Shown one piece after another: positions 1-8,417 of a stretch of DNA of 64,000 nt. Each line of letters starts with the position of its first letter. Positions within the stretch are counted from its first letter, which is position 1. Source of the stretch: an uncultured Bacteroidota bacterium (GTDB taxonomy: Bacteria > Bacteroidota > Bacteroidia > Bacteroidales > P3); the NCBI GenBank assembly GCA_902793295.1, contig CADBDA010000010.1, positions 1-64,000 of the forward strand, read 5' to 3'. The notes below the pieces were generated by a model. It searched no databases. It was not told the origin of the DNA and was given only the letters and a program-made list of their open reading frames with translations. The translations under genes and the position numbers were made by a program.

Positions 1-315
1 ATGAAGATGCCTCAGATCAGCTTCGAATCGGACATGCACGACTTCGGTCAGCTCATGGCCGGCGAAAACATCAGCTACAGCTTCAAGTTCACCAACACCG
101 GCAATGCCGACCTCGTCATCAGCGGCTGCGACGCCTCGTGCGGATGCACCGTGGCCGACTTCCCCCACGAGCGCATCGCCCCCGGCAAGTCGAACTACAT
201 CACCGTCTCCTTCAAGTCGCAGGGCATGAGCGGCCAGCAGGTGAAAGAGGTCACCGTCTTCTCCAACACCCAGCCGGCATCAACCAAACTGCGCATCATG
301 GCTCAGGTGAGATAA
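1..315 (+). CDS. DUF1573-family protein, C-terminal part
   Basis: The visible 104 residues form one Ig-like beta sandwich of the DUF1573 kind: the HDFG opening at residues 13-16, the cysteine-rich CDASCGCT at 43-50 and the closing VTVFSNT strand at 84-90. Family members in Bacteroidetes are usually exported, yet no signal peptide precedes the domain here, so the ATG at base 1 is probably an internal methionine and the gene starts before the window. It stops at 313-315, 87 bases before yajC on the same strand. DUF1573, yajC, ybbR and coaE are common neighbours in this order in Bacteroidales. The molecular role of DUF1573 is unknown. Confidence 0.75.
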   Translation: MKMPQISFESDMHDFGQLMAGENISYSFKFTNTGNADLVISGCDASCGCTVADFPHERIAPGKSNYITVSFKSQGMSGQQVKEVTVFSNTQPASTKLRIMAQVR

Positions 316-402
316 CAAAACGCCAATTCATTTATTAACCATACCCGTCCCATCAGCCCTCTGCACGGCGGGGACCGGAAAAAAAAACAAAAAACACACA
401 AG

Positions 403-735
403 ATGAACATCCTCTACATCCTTCTCCAAACGCCCGCACAGGGCCAACCCGCAGGTGGCGGCATGAGCGGCCTGCTGATGATCATTATGCTTTTCGTGGT
501 CATGTGGCTTCTCATGATCCGTCCACAGCGCAAAAAAGCTAAAGAAGACGCACAGATGCGCGAACAGCTGAAGAAAGGCGACCGCGTCGTTCTGGCTGGC
601 GGCATCTACGGCAAAATCCACGCCGTCAACGACACCACCGTCGAAGTGGACATCGCCAACAACACCATCGTCACCGTCGAGAAGAACTTCATCCAGGCTG
701 TCACCTCGGGCAACGACCAAATCGAAGCCAAATAA
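403..735 (+). CDS. yajC: Preprotein translocase accessory subunit YajC
   Basis: A 110-residue protein with a short Gln/Gly-rich N-terminus, one membrane helix at about residues 21-39, the RPQRKK basic turn at 40-45 that typifies YajC, and a small soluble domain with GDRVVLAGGIYGKI. YajC associates with SecDF-SecYEG in the inner membrane and its own contribution to secretion is minor. Length and architecture match the family. It is the second gene of the DUF1573-yajC-ybbR-coaE cluster, with 60 bases to the next gene, and is probably co-transcribed with it. Confidence 0.95.
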   Translation: MNILYILLQTPAQGQPAGGGMSGLLMIIMLFVVMWLLMIRPQRKKAKEDAQMREQLKKGDRVVLAGGIYGKIHAVNDTTVEVDIANNTIVTVEKNFIQAVTSGNDQIEAK

Positions 736-795
736 CACCTCCCCTTCTCTGACCGGAGAAACAATCAACTGCGTGTCCCGCCACCAAAAACCGTC

Positions 796-1770
796 ATGCA
801 TCTCAAATCCGACCAAGGTCTGCGCCAACGTCTCTGGCACTACCGGGCGTTCTTCTTCACGCTCATCGTCATATCGTTGATATGGCTCATATCCAACATG
901 TCCGAGCAGAAGGCCTATCGCGAGACCTATCCGCTCCGCTTCACCGGATTCGACAGCGTGCGCTATGCCACCACCCTGGCCGACACCGTCGTCACACTCG
1001 ACATCACAAGCAACGGTTTCCGCGCGCTGCAGCGCAGCCTGGCCACACGTCGCACCATCGAGATCAACGTGGCGTCCAAATTGGGCAAAGGCAACAGCGA
1101 TGGCTACGAGTTGACCATCTCCACCAACGAGTTCAGCGAGGTCTTCACCTCGCAGGTCGACATGCGGGGCGTCGAATCCCTTGCGCCTGTTCAGCAGTCG
1201 CTGGCGCTCCGTCTGGCCCTCCGCGAACGCAAAGCTTTCGTGCCCGACATCGAAAAGGTACGGTTCCAGTTTGAGGGCATGACCGGAATCTTCGGCACAC
1301 CCACCGTCAAACCCGACACCATCTGGCTCTACGGCAGCCGTGCCTCTTTGGACCAGATTGACCACATCGAGGCGCAACCGCAAACCATCGGGGGCATCAT
1401 GAAGAGCGGCACCTTCGAGGTGAAGCTCGACCCCGTGTGGAAAAAGTTCTCCGACGTGCGCCCGTCGGCCACCAAGCTTTCGGTCTTCCTGCCGGTGCAA
1501 CGCTATGTGCAGCGCACCGTGGCCGTCCCGCTCCGCATCGTCAACAGCGACAATGTGAAACGCATCCACCTCTACCCCAACCAGGTCTCTGTCAGCTTCA
1601 TGGTTCCTCAGTCGGAATACAACAAATACACTGCCAGCGATTTCTCTGTCAATGTCACCATCGACAGCGACTCGTTGTCCAGCCTGCATCCCGTCGTCAC
1701 TGCCTTCCCGGCCAACGTCCGCATCCTGTCGGTGTCGCCCGAGGAGGTTCAATACATTATTATCAAATGA
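796..1770 (+). CDS. YbbR-like (CdaR-type) membrane-anchored protein
   Basis: A 324-residue protein with one N-terminal membrane helix at about residues 18-35 followed by an extracytoplasmic region of repeated YbbR-type beta modules (landmarks include PDTIWLYGSRASLDQIDHIE and the V-P-L-R-I strand near 240). In Firmicutes YbbR/CdaR regulates the c-di-AMP cyclase; in Bacteroidetes the function is not settled. The stop codon overlaps the coaE start codon (ATGA at 1767-1770), which indicates translational coupling. Confidence 0.8.
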   Translation: MHLKSDQGLRQRLWHYRAFFFTLIVISLIWLISNMSEQKAYRETYPLRFTGFDSVRYATTLADTVVTLDITSNGFRALQRSLATRRTIEINVASKLGKGNSDGYELTISTNEFSEVFTSQVDMRGVESLAPVQQSLALRLALRERKAFVPDIEKVRFQFEGMTGIFGTPTVKPDTIWLYGSRASLDQIDHIEAQPQTIGGIMKSGTFEVKLDPVWKKFSDVRPSATKLSVFLPVQRYVQRTVAVPLRIVNSDNVKRIHLYPNQVSVSFMVPQSEYNKYTASDFSVNVTIDSDSLSSLHPVVTAFPANVRILSVSPEEVQYIIIK

Positions 1771-2348
1771 AACTCGTAGGACTCACCGGTGGCATCGGTT
1801 GCGGCAAAACGACCGTCCTCAACGCCTTCCGCGCGCTGGGGGTTCCTTGTTTTGTGGCCGACAGCCATGCCGCTTCCTATTATGACGACCCTGCCTTTGT
1901 GCAGCGCGTGGCCGACCTGCTGGGTCCGTCGGTGCTTACCGCCGACGGTCAGGCCGACAAGCGTCGCATCGCCGACATCGTCTTTGCCAACCCCGAGGCA
2001 CTGCAGCAACTCAACGCGCTTATCCATCCGCGGGTGATGGACGACTTCCACCGCTGGGCACAACAGCAGCTCAGCCCTTACGTCATCCTCGAATCCGCCA
2101 TCCTCTACGAATACGGACTCCACCACCACATGGACTGCATGATTGCTGTCTATCTGGACCAGGAGGAACGCCTGCGACGGCTGCAGCTCCGCGACCACGC
2201 CTCGCGCCAACAGCTGCTGGCCCGCATGCACAACCAGCTCAGCGCCGAATCCAAAATGGATCGCGCCGACTATGTCATCCTGAACTACGAGGGCAACCCG
2301 CGCCAACGCCAAGTGGCCTATATCGACCACCTCATCCGTCGTCCCTAG
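1767..2348 (+). CDS. coaE: Dephospho-CoA kinase
   Basis: CoaE phosphorylates the 3'-hydroxyl of the dephospho-CoA ribose, the last step of coenzyme A synthesis, in the cytosol. The 193-residue product opens with the P-loop GGIGCGKT at residues 8-15, followed by the CoaE landmarks VADSHA (a variant of DAD near the substrate) and the HP motif in LIHPRV. The ATG at 1767 is chosen because it puts the P-loop eight residues from the N-terminus, as in the family, and because it overlaps the ybbR stop. An upstream start in the same frame would only add residues that shadow ybbR. Confidence 0.95.
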   Translation: MKLVGLTGGIGCGKTTVLNAFRALGVPCFVADSHAASYYDDPAFVQRVADLLGPSVLTADGQADKRRIADIVFANPEALQQLNALIHPRVMDDFHRWAQQQLSPYVILESAILYEYGLHHHMDCMIAVYLDQEERLRRLQLRDHASRQQLLARMHNQLSAESKMDRADYVILNYEGNPRQRQVAYIDHLIRRP

Positions 2349-2384
2349 CATCCTTTACGTCGCACATCAAACCCATCATTCATC

Positions 2385-4655
2385 ATGTACCAAATCCAGA
2401 AAAAAGAGTTCCTCACCCCCGCCACCGTCCTCATGGAGGTCGAAGCACCCTGGATCGCCCAATGCGGCCGTCCCGGTCAGTTCCTCATCGTCATCCCCGA
2501 CGCCCACGGCGAACGTGTTCCCTTGACCATCTGCGACATTGATCACGAACTGGGCATCGTCACCATCGTCTTCCAGATTGTGGGCGAATCGACCCAAAAA
2601 CTGGCCGACATGGCTCAGGGCGACAGCCTCTTCACCATCGTCGGACCGCTAGGTCGTCCGGCCGAGGTGATCAGCCTCTTCGAGAAGAACCCCAACCTGC
2701 GCATCCTATTCGTCGCAGGTGGCGTCGGCACCGCTCCGGTCTATCCGCAGGCCAAGTGGGCCTACCGCTTCGGTCTCTATTCCGACATCATCGTCGGCGC
2801 CCGCAGCAAGGACTTCATCTTCTTCGAGGACCGCATGCGCTCCGTCTGCCAGAACCTCCACATCATGACCGACGACGGCAGCTACGGCGAGAAGGGTCTG
2901 GTGACCGACAAAATCAAGCAGCTCATCGAGTCAGGCATCCATTACGACTGCTGCGTGGCCATCGGTCCGCTGCCCATGATGAAATTCGTCTCGCTGCTCA
3001 CCAAGCAGTACAACCTGCCGACCATCGTGTCGCTCAATTCCATGATGGTCGACGGCACGGGCATGTGCGGCGCCTGCCGTGTCACCGTGGGCGACAAGGT
3101 GCAGTTCACCTGCGTCGACGGCCCCGAATTCGACGGCCATCTGGTCAACTTCGACGAGGCCATGAGCCGACTGGCCCGTCCCGACGCCCGCAAATACCGC
3201 ATCGCCACCAGCGAAGGCGGCCACCGTTGCAATCTGGCCGACGCGGTCGACGAAGCCATCAATGCGGCCGAAAAACCTCAGCGCCAACAACCGGCCGAGC
3301 AGGAACCCGACCGTCGCATACTCAATTTCGACGAAGTATCCTACGGCTTCAACGACCGTCAGGCTGTGGTCGAAGCCTCCCGTTGCCTCAACTGCAAACG
3401 CCCGCTCTGCGTCACCCAGTGCCCCGTGGGCATCAACATCCCGGCATTCATCGCCGCCGTCAAGGAGGGTCGTAACGACGAGGCGGGTCGCATCATCGCC
3501 ATGGATTCCACCCTTCCGGCGGTCTGCGGACGTGTCTGCCCGCAAGAGACCCAGTGCGAGGGTGCCTGCATCCTCGGCCACAAAAGCCAACCCATCGCCA
3601 TCGGTGCTCTGGAACGCTACGTGGCCGACTGGAACCGCGAACATGCACCCAGCCAGCAAGTGGAAGAACGCCAACCTGCCCCCGATGCCATCAAGGTGGC
3701 CATCATCGGCAGCGGCCCCTCGGGTCTGGCATGCGCCGGCGACTTGGCCAAGGCGGGATTCGACGTCACCATCTTCGAGGCGCTCCACCATGCCGGTGGC
3801 GTGCTGGTATACGGCATCCCCGAATTCCGACTGCCCAAACAGCGTGTGGTGGCTCCCGAAATTGAGAACCTCAAACGACTGGGCGTCAAAATTTTCACCA
3901 ACGTCATCGTGGGCAAGTCCGTCACCGTCGACGACCTCTTCGAGCATCAGGGCTTCCAGGCGGTCTACATCGCTTCGGGCGCCGGACTGCCAAAGTTCAT
4001 GGGCATCCCCGGCGAAACGTTGGTGGGTGTGCTCTCCGCCAACGAACTGCTTACCCGCACCAACCTCATGCATGGCTACGACAGCCAGTACGACACCCCC
4101 ATCCTTCTGGGCCGCAAAGTGGCCGTGGTGGGCGGCGGCAATGTGGCCATGGATGCGGCGCGTACCGCTCGCCGCTTGGGGTGTGAGGTCACCGTCATCT
4201 ACCGTCGCGGCGAAGAGGACATGCCCGCCCGCAAAGAGGAGGTGCACCACGCCAAACAGGAGGGCATCCAGTTCTGCTTCCAGTGCAACCCCGAGGCCAT
4301 CATCGACGACGGCAAAGGCAATGTGGCGGGCGTGCGCTTGGTACGTATGGCCATGGGCGAACCCGATGCCAGCGGTCGTCGCCGCTTCTCGGCTATCCCC
4401 GACAGCCAGTTCGAACTGGAACTGGACAATGTGATCATCGCCCTCGGCACCTCGCCCAACCCGCTCATCAAGAGCACCACGCCGGGCCTCGACACCGAGT
4501 CGTGGGGCGGTATCAAGACCGACGACGAAGGACGCACCTCGCGTCGCATGGTCTTCGCCGGAGGCGACGCTGTCAGCGGTGCCGCCACCGTCATCCTGGC
4601 CATGGGCGCCGGCCGTCAAGCTGCCAAAGCCATCATCAACTCCTTCAAAAAATAG
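2385..4655 (+). CDS. Fused NfnA/PyrK-type flavin reductase and GltD-type NADPH oxidoreductase
   Basis: A 756-residue two-part fusion. Residues 1 to about 290 are a ferredoxin-reductase-like unit: FAD-binding RVPLT at 44-48, NAD-binding GGVGTAP near 110, and a [2Fe-2S] cluster region with CGACR and a later Cys at about 228-243. Residues from about 325 on are a GltD small-chain unit: two [4Fe-4S] motifs (CLNCKRPLC and CGRVCPQETQCEGAC at about 334-395), an FAD fold with GSGPSGLACAG near 442 and an NADPH fold with GGGNVAMDA near 583. Databases often call this fusion 'dihydroorotate dehydrogenase B NAD-binding subunit / glutamate synthase'. The arrangement is that of the electron-bifurcating NfnAB transhydrogenase joined into one chain, so ferredoxin:NADP chemistry is as likely as glutamate synthesis; no GOGAT large subunit is adjacent. 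A strong terminator follows. Confidence 0.88.
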   Translation: MYQIQKKEFLTPATVLMEVEAPWIAQCGRPGQFLIVIPDAHGERVPLTICDIDHELGIVTIVFQIVGESTQKLADMAQGDSLFTIVGPLGRPAEVISLFEKNPNLRILFVAGGVGTAPVYPQAKWAYRFGLYSDIIVGARSKDFIFFEDRMRSVCQNLHIMTDDGSYGEKGLVTDKIKQLIESGIHYDCCVAIGPLPMMKFVSLLTKQYNLPTIVSLNSMMVDGTGMCGACRVTVGDKVQFTCVDGPEFDGHLVNFDEAMSRLARPDARKYRIATSEGGHRCNLADAVDEAINAAEKPQRQQPAEQEPDRRILNFDEVSYGFNDRQAVVEASRCLNCKRPLCVTQCPVGINIPAFIAAVKEGRNDEAGRIIAMDSTLPAVCGRVCPQETQCEGACILGHKSQPIAIGALERYVADWNREHAPSQQVEERQPAPDAIKVAIIGSGPSGLACAGDLAKAGFDVTIFEALHHAGGVLVYGIPEFRLPKQRVVAPEIENLKRLGVKIFTNVIVGKSVTVDDLFEHQGFQAVYIASGAGLPKFMGIPGETLVGVLSANELLTRTNLMHGYDSQYDTPILLGRKVAVVGGGNVAMDAARTARRLGCEVTVIYRRGEEDMPARKEEVHHAKQEGIQFCFQCNPEAIIDDGKGNVAGVRLVRMAMGEPDASGRRRFSAIPDSQFELELDNVIIALGTSPNPLIKSTTPGLDTESWGGIKTDDEGRTSRRMVFAGGDAVSGAATVILAMGAGRQAAKAIINSFKK

Positions 4656-4690
4656 TATCCAACAGGCTTTTGGCCGTCAATACCTATCCC

Positions 4691-4738
4691 AACGAATCGT
4701 TTGCTGTCCTTCCGGATAACAAACGATTCGTTTTTTTT
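4691..4738 (+). terminator. Intrinsic terminator after the oxidoreductase fusion
   Basis: A perfect 13-bp stem (4691-4703 with 4720-4732) closes a 16-base loop and runs into eight T. It lies 36 bases after the stop codon and ends the operon that begins upstream of the window. Confidence 0.9.
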
Positions 4739-4829
4739 CATTCACTGCCCATAGAAACCATTCTCAAAGTTTCGGCAGCCCACAGAACCGACACATCGGG
4801 TGCTTGCCCTCAATGGGACCATCATAGCA

Positions 4830-4857
4830 GCAGCCAGCCAATTCATTGGCTGGCTGC
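4830..4857. repeat. Perfect 13-bp inverted repeat downstream of sstT
   Basis: GCAGCCAGCCAAT at 4830-4842 and its exact complement at 4845-4857 are separated by two bases. It lies 82 bases beyond the sstT stop on the minus strand. No T-run follows on either strand, so it is not a classical terminator; a 3' processing hairpin is possible. Confidence 0.6.
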
Positions 4858-4938
4858 ATCAGTCGTACATATTTCTTTGCGCGAAGAGTGTCCGTCGCCC
4901 TTTCACAGACAGGCGGTGCGTTTGGGTTCGGAGCCGGA

Positions 4939-6186
4939 CTATTTCGACAGCGGGGTGGATGCGCCCCTTTTCTCACGGTCGTGGAGTTCGGCGGTGGCGG
5001 TGAAGAAGGCGTCGCCGCTCGAATTGAGGGCGGTTTCGACAGAATCCTGCACCACGCCGATGATGAATCCGATGGCCACAGCCTGCATGGCCACGTCGTT
5101 GCCGATGCCGAAGAAGGAGCAGGCCATGGGGATAAGCAGCAGACTGCCGCCGGCCACGCCCGAGGCGCCACAGGCGCCGAGGGTGGCAATCACACCCAAG
5201 AAGAGCGCCGAGGCAAAGGAGACGTCGACACCCAGCGTGTAGGCCACCGCCAACGAAAAGACCGTGATGGTCACTGCGGCACCATCCATATTGATGGTCG
5301 CTCCCAGCGGAATGCTCACGGAATAGAAATCTTCATCAAGACCCAATTTCTTGCACAAGGCCATATTGATGGGGATATTGGCGGCCGACGAACGGGTGAA
5401 GAAGGCCTGCAGTCCGCTCTCCTTCAAGCAGGTCAACAGCAGCGGATAGGGATTGCGACGCAACAGGACAAAGGCGATGAGCGGATTGAACACCAAGGTG
5501 TTGACAAGCATGCAGCCCACAAGGAGCAGCAGCAGGTGGCCGTAGGTGGTAAATACCGAGAGACCGTTCTCGCTGACGGTGGTAAACACCAGACCCAGAA
5601 TACCGAACGGGGCAAATTGGATGACCCACTTCACCACGCGCGACACAACGTCGCTCAGGTCGTGAACCACCTGAACCGTTGATTTCGAAGCAGTGGTTTT
5701 CAGCGCAATGCCGAGAATGATGCTCCAGAAGAGGATGGCTATATAGTTGGCATTGGCCACCGCCGCCACAGGGTTGCCCACCATGCCGGTCAGCAGATTG
5801 GTGAACACCTCGGAGAGCGAACCGGCCGCCTCGCCGACAACCACATCGCTCACATCGCCCAGCTGCAGCTTCACAGGGAAGAGGAAACTGCCCACAACGG
5901 CACATACCGCCGCAATGAAAGTGCTCAGCAGGTAGATGGACACCAGCGCCGAAAAACGGCGACCCAGTCCCTTGCCGGCCTTGGCAATGGACGAGATGAC
6001 CAACACCGCCACCAACACCGGGGCAATGCCCTTCAGTGCGCTGACAAATATTTTGCCTAGAATGCCGATGCCGCTCCATCCGGGCAGCACGATGCCCAGC
6101 AGGGCACCGACAACAAGGCCGATAAAGATTCGGAGCATCAGGCTCACCGATGTGTATTTGTTCAGTATTTGTTTTGCTATATTCAT
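4939..6186 (-). CDS. sstT: Sodium:serine/threonine symporter SstT
   Basis: A 415-residue integral membrane protein of the dicarboxylate/amino acid:cation symporter family, which imports serine and threonine with sodium. The transport-core motifs are present: TRSSAANIPINMALC in hairpin 1, the NMDG segment in TINMDGAA, and QDSVETALNSSGD near the C-terminus. The whole length aligns in pattern with E. coli SstT (about 414 residues). It is transcribed alone, away from the upstream operon, from a promoter at 6213-6245 that abuts the terminator of the tRNA gene. Confidence 0.93.
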   Translation of the reverse strand: MNIAKQILNKYTSVSLMLRIFIGLVVGALLGIVLPGWSGIGILGKIFVSALKGIAPVLVAVLVISSIAKAGKGLGRRFSALVSIYLLSTFIAAVCAVVGSFLFPVKLQLGDVSDVVVGEAAGSLSEVFTNLLTGMVGNPVAAVANANYIAILFWSIILGIALKTTASKSTVQVVHDLSDVVSRVVKWVIQFAPFGILGLVFTTVSENGLSVFTTYGHLLLLLVGCMLVNTLVFNPLIAFVLLRRNPYPLLLTCLKESGLQAFFTRSSAANIPINMALCKKLGLDEDFYSVSIPLGATINMDGAAVTITVFSLAVAYTLGVDVSFASALFLGVIATLGACGASGVAGGSLLLIPMACSFFGIGNDVAMQAVAIGFIIGVVQDSVETALNSSGDAFFTATAELHDREKRGASTPLSK

Positions 6187-6212
6187 GACCTGTAGACGTT
6201 TGCGGCCGAAGC

Positions 6213-6245
6213 CAATACTATTTGTTGGTTATTTGGATTCACAAA
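6213..6245 (-). promoter_or_regulatory. Promoter of sstT
   Basis: Read on the minus strand, TTTG (6242-6245) is followed after 21 bases by TAGTATTG (6213-6220), one mismatch from the Bacteroidetes -7 consensus TAnnTTTG. The predicted transcript start is about 20 bases before the sstT ATG. The -33 box touches the A-run that forms the tRNA terminator tail. Confidence 0.65.
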
Positions 6246-6276
6246 GCAAAAAAAGGAAGCCGGTATTGGGCTTCCT
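6245..6276 (-). terminator. Terminator of the tRNA gene
   Basis: On the minus strand an 8-bp stem (6254-6261 with 6269-6276) with a 7-base loop runs into a T-run (complement of A at 6248-6254). It starts five bases after the tRNA CCA end. Confidence 0.85.
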
Positions 6277-6280
6277 TATG

Positions 6281-6357
6281 TGGTGGTCCCTCTTGGGTTC
6301 GAACCAAGGACCCGCTGATTATGAGTCAGCTGCTCTAACCAACTGAGCTAAGGGACC
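6281..6357 (-). tRNA. tRNA with CAU anticodon (elongator Met or Ile2)
   Basis: A complete cloverleaf on the minus strand: acceptor GGTCCCT/AGGGACC, D arm GCTC/GAGC, anticodon stem GCTGA/TCAGC around loop CTCATAA (anticodon CAT), T arm TTGG/CCAA with GTTCGAA-type loop, discriminator A, and an encoded CCA at 6281-6283. CAT can be elongator Met or, after lysidine modification by TilS, Ile2 that reads AUA. The acceptor carries C4-G69 and C5-G68, pairs found in E. coli Ile2 and used by TilS; the initiator is excluded because its acceptor would lack a 1-72 pair. The identity remains open. Confidence 0.95.
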
Positions 6358-6418
6358 GCTACCGGCATCACGGGTTCTGATGGCGAAAAGGCACCGCCCG
6401 AGCGTCGATTTCGAGGTG

Positions 6419-6450
6419 CAAAAGTACAAACATTTTGTGACATGGACAAA
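6419..6450 (-). promoter_or_regulatory. Promoter of the tRNA gene
   Basis: On the minus strand TTTG (6447-6450), a 20-base spacer and TACTTTTG (6419-6426) match the Bacteroidetes consensus exactly. The tRNA 5' end lies about 60 bases downstream. Confidence 0.8.
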
Positions 6451-6566
6451 AAAAAATGCCTATCGGCCAAAGCAGGCTGTCTAACTGCTTTATTTTCATA
6501 AAAAACATCCGACCACAAAAATTGTTTTTTTTTCGCTCAAAAAAACACCGATTGAGAATTATTTTG

Positions 6567-6574
6567 TAATTTTG
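6567..6574 (+). promoter_or_regulatory. -7 box upstream of ruvX
   Basis: TAATTTTG fits TAnnTTTG. It lies 24 bases before the ATG at 6599 and therefore excludes the upstream TTG at 6572 as a start. No clear -33 box is visible. Confidence 0.6.
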
Positions 6575-6598
6575 CACTTTCAAACGATACGATTTTCT

Positions 6599-7030
6599 AT
6601 GGGACGAATCATGGCAATTGATTATGGCATAAAGCGTACGGGGCTCGCCGTCACCGACGAACTTCAGCTCATTGCTACGCCTCTGACCACTGTCGACACC
6701 CCAAAACTGGCCGACTACCTCACCGACTATTGCCGTCGCGAGCAGGTCGAACGCTTTGTGGTGGGCGAGGCAAAGCACATGGACAACACCCCATCGGAAT
6801 CGGCACGCTACATCGAGCCCTTCGTCGCTTCGCTGGGACAGCTGTTCCCCGACATCCCCGTGTCGCGCATCGACGAACGCTTCACTTCCAAAATCGCATT
6901 CCAATCCATGATAGACGGCGGCCTGCGCAAGAAACAGCGCCAGAACAAAGGCCTCATCGACACCGTTAGCGCCGTACTCATCCTGCAGAATTTCATGCAG
7001 CTGCAGGAAAATACCCGCCGCAACGGATAA
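6599..7030 (+). CDS. ruvX: RuvX/YqgF, putative pre-16S rRNA nuclease or Holliday-junction resolvase
   Basis: A 143-residue RNase H-fold protein. The opening MGRIMAIDYG supplies the first catalytic Asp, and the later VSRIDERFTS and GLIDTVSAVLIL segments carry the remaining acidic positions. E. coli YqgF trims the 16S rRNA 5' end; the resolvase label is historical. An in-frame TTG 27 bases upstream would lengthen the protein but sits within the -7 box, so the ATG at 6599 is used. def follows after 45 bases, an arrangement frequent in Bacteroidales. Confidence 0.92.
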   Translation: MGRIMAIDYGIKRTGLAVTDELQLIATPLTTVDTPKLADYLTDYCRREQVERFVVGEAKHMDNTPSESARYIEPFVASLGQLFPDIPVSRIDERFTSKIAFQSMIDGGLRKKQRQNKGLIDTVSAVLILQNFMQLQENTRRNG

Positions 7031-7075
7031 ACAATAGAAACAACAACAAACAACCCTATAACACTCCATAAAAAA

Positions 7076-7636
7076 ATGACACTCCCCATTGTAGGCTACG
7101 GCGACCCCATTCTGCGCAAGGAGTCACAACCCATCACCAAAGACTACCCCGAACTGAAACAGCTCATTGCCGATATGTTCGAAACCATGTATGCCGCCGA
7201 CGGCGTCGGTCTGGCAGCACCCCAAATCGACCGCTCCATCCAGCTGGTGGTCATCGGCTTCCGCCCCTACGACGAGAAGACCGACACCTACGGCCCCGAA
7301 GACGAGCGCCACGTGCTCATCAACCCCGAAATCCTTGAGGAGCGCGGCAAGAAGGAATATTTCAACGAAGGCTGCCTCAGCATCCCCGACATCCACGAAG
7401 ATGTGCTCCGCCCCGACACCATCCTCCTCCACTGGTTCGACGAGGACTTTCAGGAACATACCGAAGAAATCACCGGCATGTTCGCCCGCGTCGCACAGCA
7501 CGAAATCGACCACCTGCACGGCAAGGTCTTCACCGACCGTCTCAGCCCGCTGCGCAAGACCATGATCAAACGCCGCCTCAACGACGTCATGTCCGGCAAA
7601 GTGGCCACGCGCTACCGCATGAAAAGAAAGAAATAA
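7076..7636 (+). CDS. def: Peptide deformylase
   Basis: Removes the N-formyl group from nascent proteins in the cytosol. The 186-residue product has all three family motifs: GVGLAAPQ at 43-50, EGCLS at 98-102 (Cys metal ligand) and QHEIDHL at 141-147 (two His ligands and the catalytic Glu). Length is typical. It lies between ruvX and a lipoprotein gene with short gaps (45 and 39 bases) and is likely part of one transcript with them. Confidence 0.97.
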   Translation: MTLPIVGYGDPILRKESQPITKDYPELKQLIADMFETMYAADGVGLAAPQIDRSIQLVVIGFRPYDEKTDTYGPEDERHVLINPEILEERGKKEYFNEGCLSIPDIHEDVLRPDTILLHWFDEDFQEHTEEITGMFARVAQHEIDHLHGKVFTDRLSPLRKTMIKRRLNDVMSGKVATRYRMKRKK

Positions 7637-7675
7637 ATACTTATTATATCAATCCTCAAAGAACCATAATATATC

Positions 7676-8215
7676 ATGAGAAAAGTCACTTCACTGCTCT
7701 GTGTCATCGCCATGCTGATGGCCGTCAGCTGCAAGCATGCACCCAAAGAAATGAGCCGCGACGAACTCTTCGCGACCATCGATTCCATCGAAAAGCCGCT
7801 GATGCAGGACGCCCAGCTGCAAGCCGTCGACTCCGTTCAGGGCCGCCAACTGGTGGATCTCTATGTCCGCTTTGCCGATGCCTTCCCCGAAGACTCGCTG
7901 ACTCCGGCCTACCTGCACCGCGCCGCTCAAGTGTGCAACGGCATGGGCCAGTTCGACGATATGGCCAACTACTACGACCGCGTCATCGACAACTATGGCG
8001 ACTACCAGCACCTCGACGAGTGCTACTATGAGAAAGGCATCGCCCTCGACAACGCCGGCCGCAAAGATGCCGCCCGCGACGCCTACCAACAGTTCCTCGA
8101 CAACTATCCCGACCACTTCCTGACCGAGGATATCCGCCGTGCCATGTCGCTCCTCGACATGTCAGACGAACTGCTCATCGAATACATCAAGAACAACGCG
8201 CAGCAAAACCAATAA
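7676..8215 (+). CDS. TPR-like lipoprotein
   Basis: A 179-residue protein with a lipoprotein signal peptide (lipobox AVSC, modified Cys at residue 19). The rest is helical with tetratricopeptide-like units, seen best in the YYEKGIALDNAGRKDAARDAYQQFLDNYP stretch around residues 125-150 with its alternating Ala/Tyr/Pro positions. A lipoprotein of this kind often sits behind def in Bacteroidales. Role unknown; TPR units usually mediate protein contacts, here on the periplasmic side of a membrane. It ends the ruvX-def transcript at the palindrome 8282-8307. Confidence 0.75.
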   Translation: MRKVTSLLCVIAMLMAVSCKHAPKEMSRDELFATIDSIEKPLMQDAQLQAVDSVQGRQLVDLYVRFADAFPEDSLTPAYLHRAAQVCNGMGQFDDMANYYDRVIDNYGDYQHLDECYYEKGIALDNAGRKDAARDAYQQFLDNYPDHFLTEDIRRAMSLLDMSDELLIEYIKNNAQQNQ

Positions 8216-8281
8216 CACATCGGTCAGTCTGCCATCAAGCGTTCTGCAGCAGCAACCCCAGCTGCGCATCAACGACAGAAA

Positions 8282-8307
8282 AAAAGGTGTCCACGTGGAC
8301 ACCTTTT
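8282..8307. terminator. Bidirectional terminator between convergent genes
   Basis: A perfect 26-bp palindrome with A4 on one side and T4 on the other serves both the lipoprotein gene on the plus strand and the flavin reductase gene on the minus strand. Confidence 0.85.
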
Positions 8308-8417
8308 CTTGTTTTCCAATCACGACAACAAGGCCGCTAGTCTGTGCCGCTGTAGCCACAATCTGCGAACAGGGAACCTTCTCGCGCCTTACGTCATGAA
8401 ACGACGCAACATGCGGA

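Noticed and set aside
328..1752. 474-residue minus-strand ORF over yajC and ybbR
   Set aside because: It mirrors genes with clear motifs on the plus strand and arises from their GC-rich third positions; the product is rich in Asp, Gly, Val and His with no motif.
2931..4619. 562-residue minus-strand ORF inside the oxidoreductase fusion
   Set aside because: Antisense shadow of a frame with complete FAD, NADPH and Fe-S motifs.
4764..4859. 31-residue minus-strand ORF with GCCYDG and CRFCG, zinc-ribbon-like
   Set aside because: Too short to support, only one CxxC pair, and it spans the perfect inverted repeat that explains the local structure.
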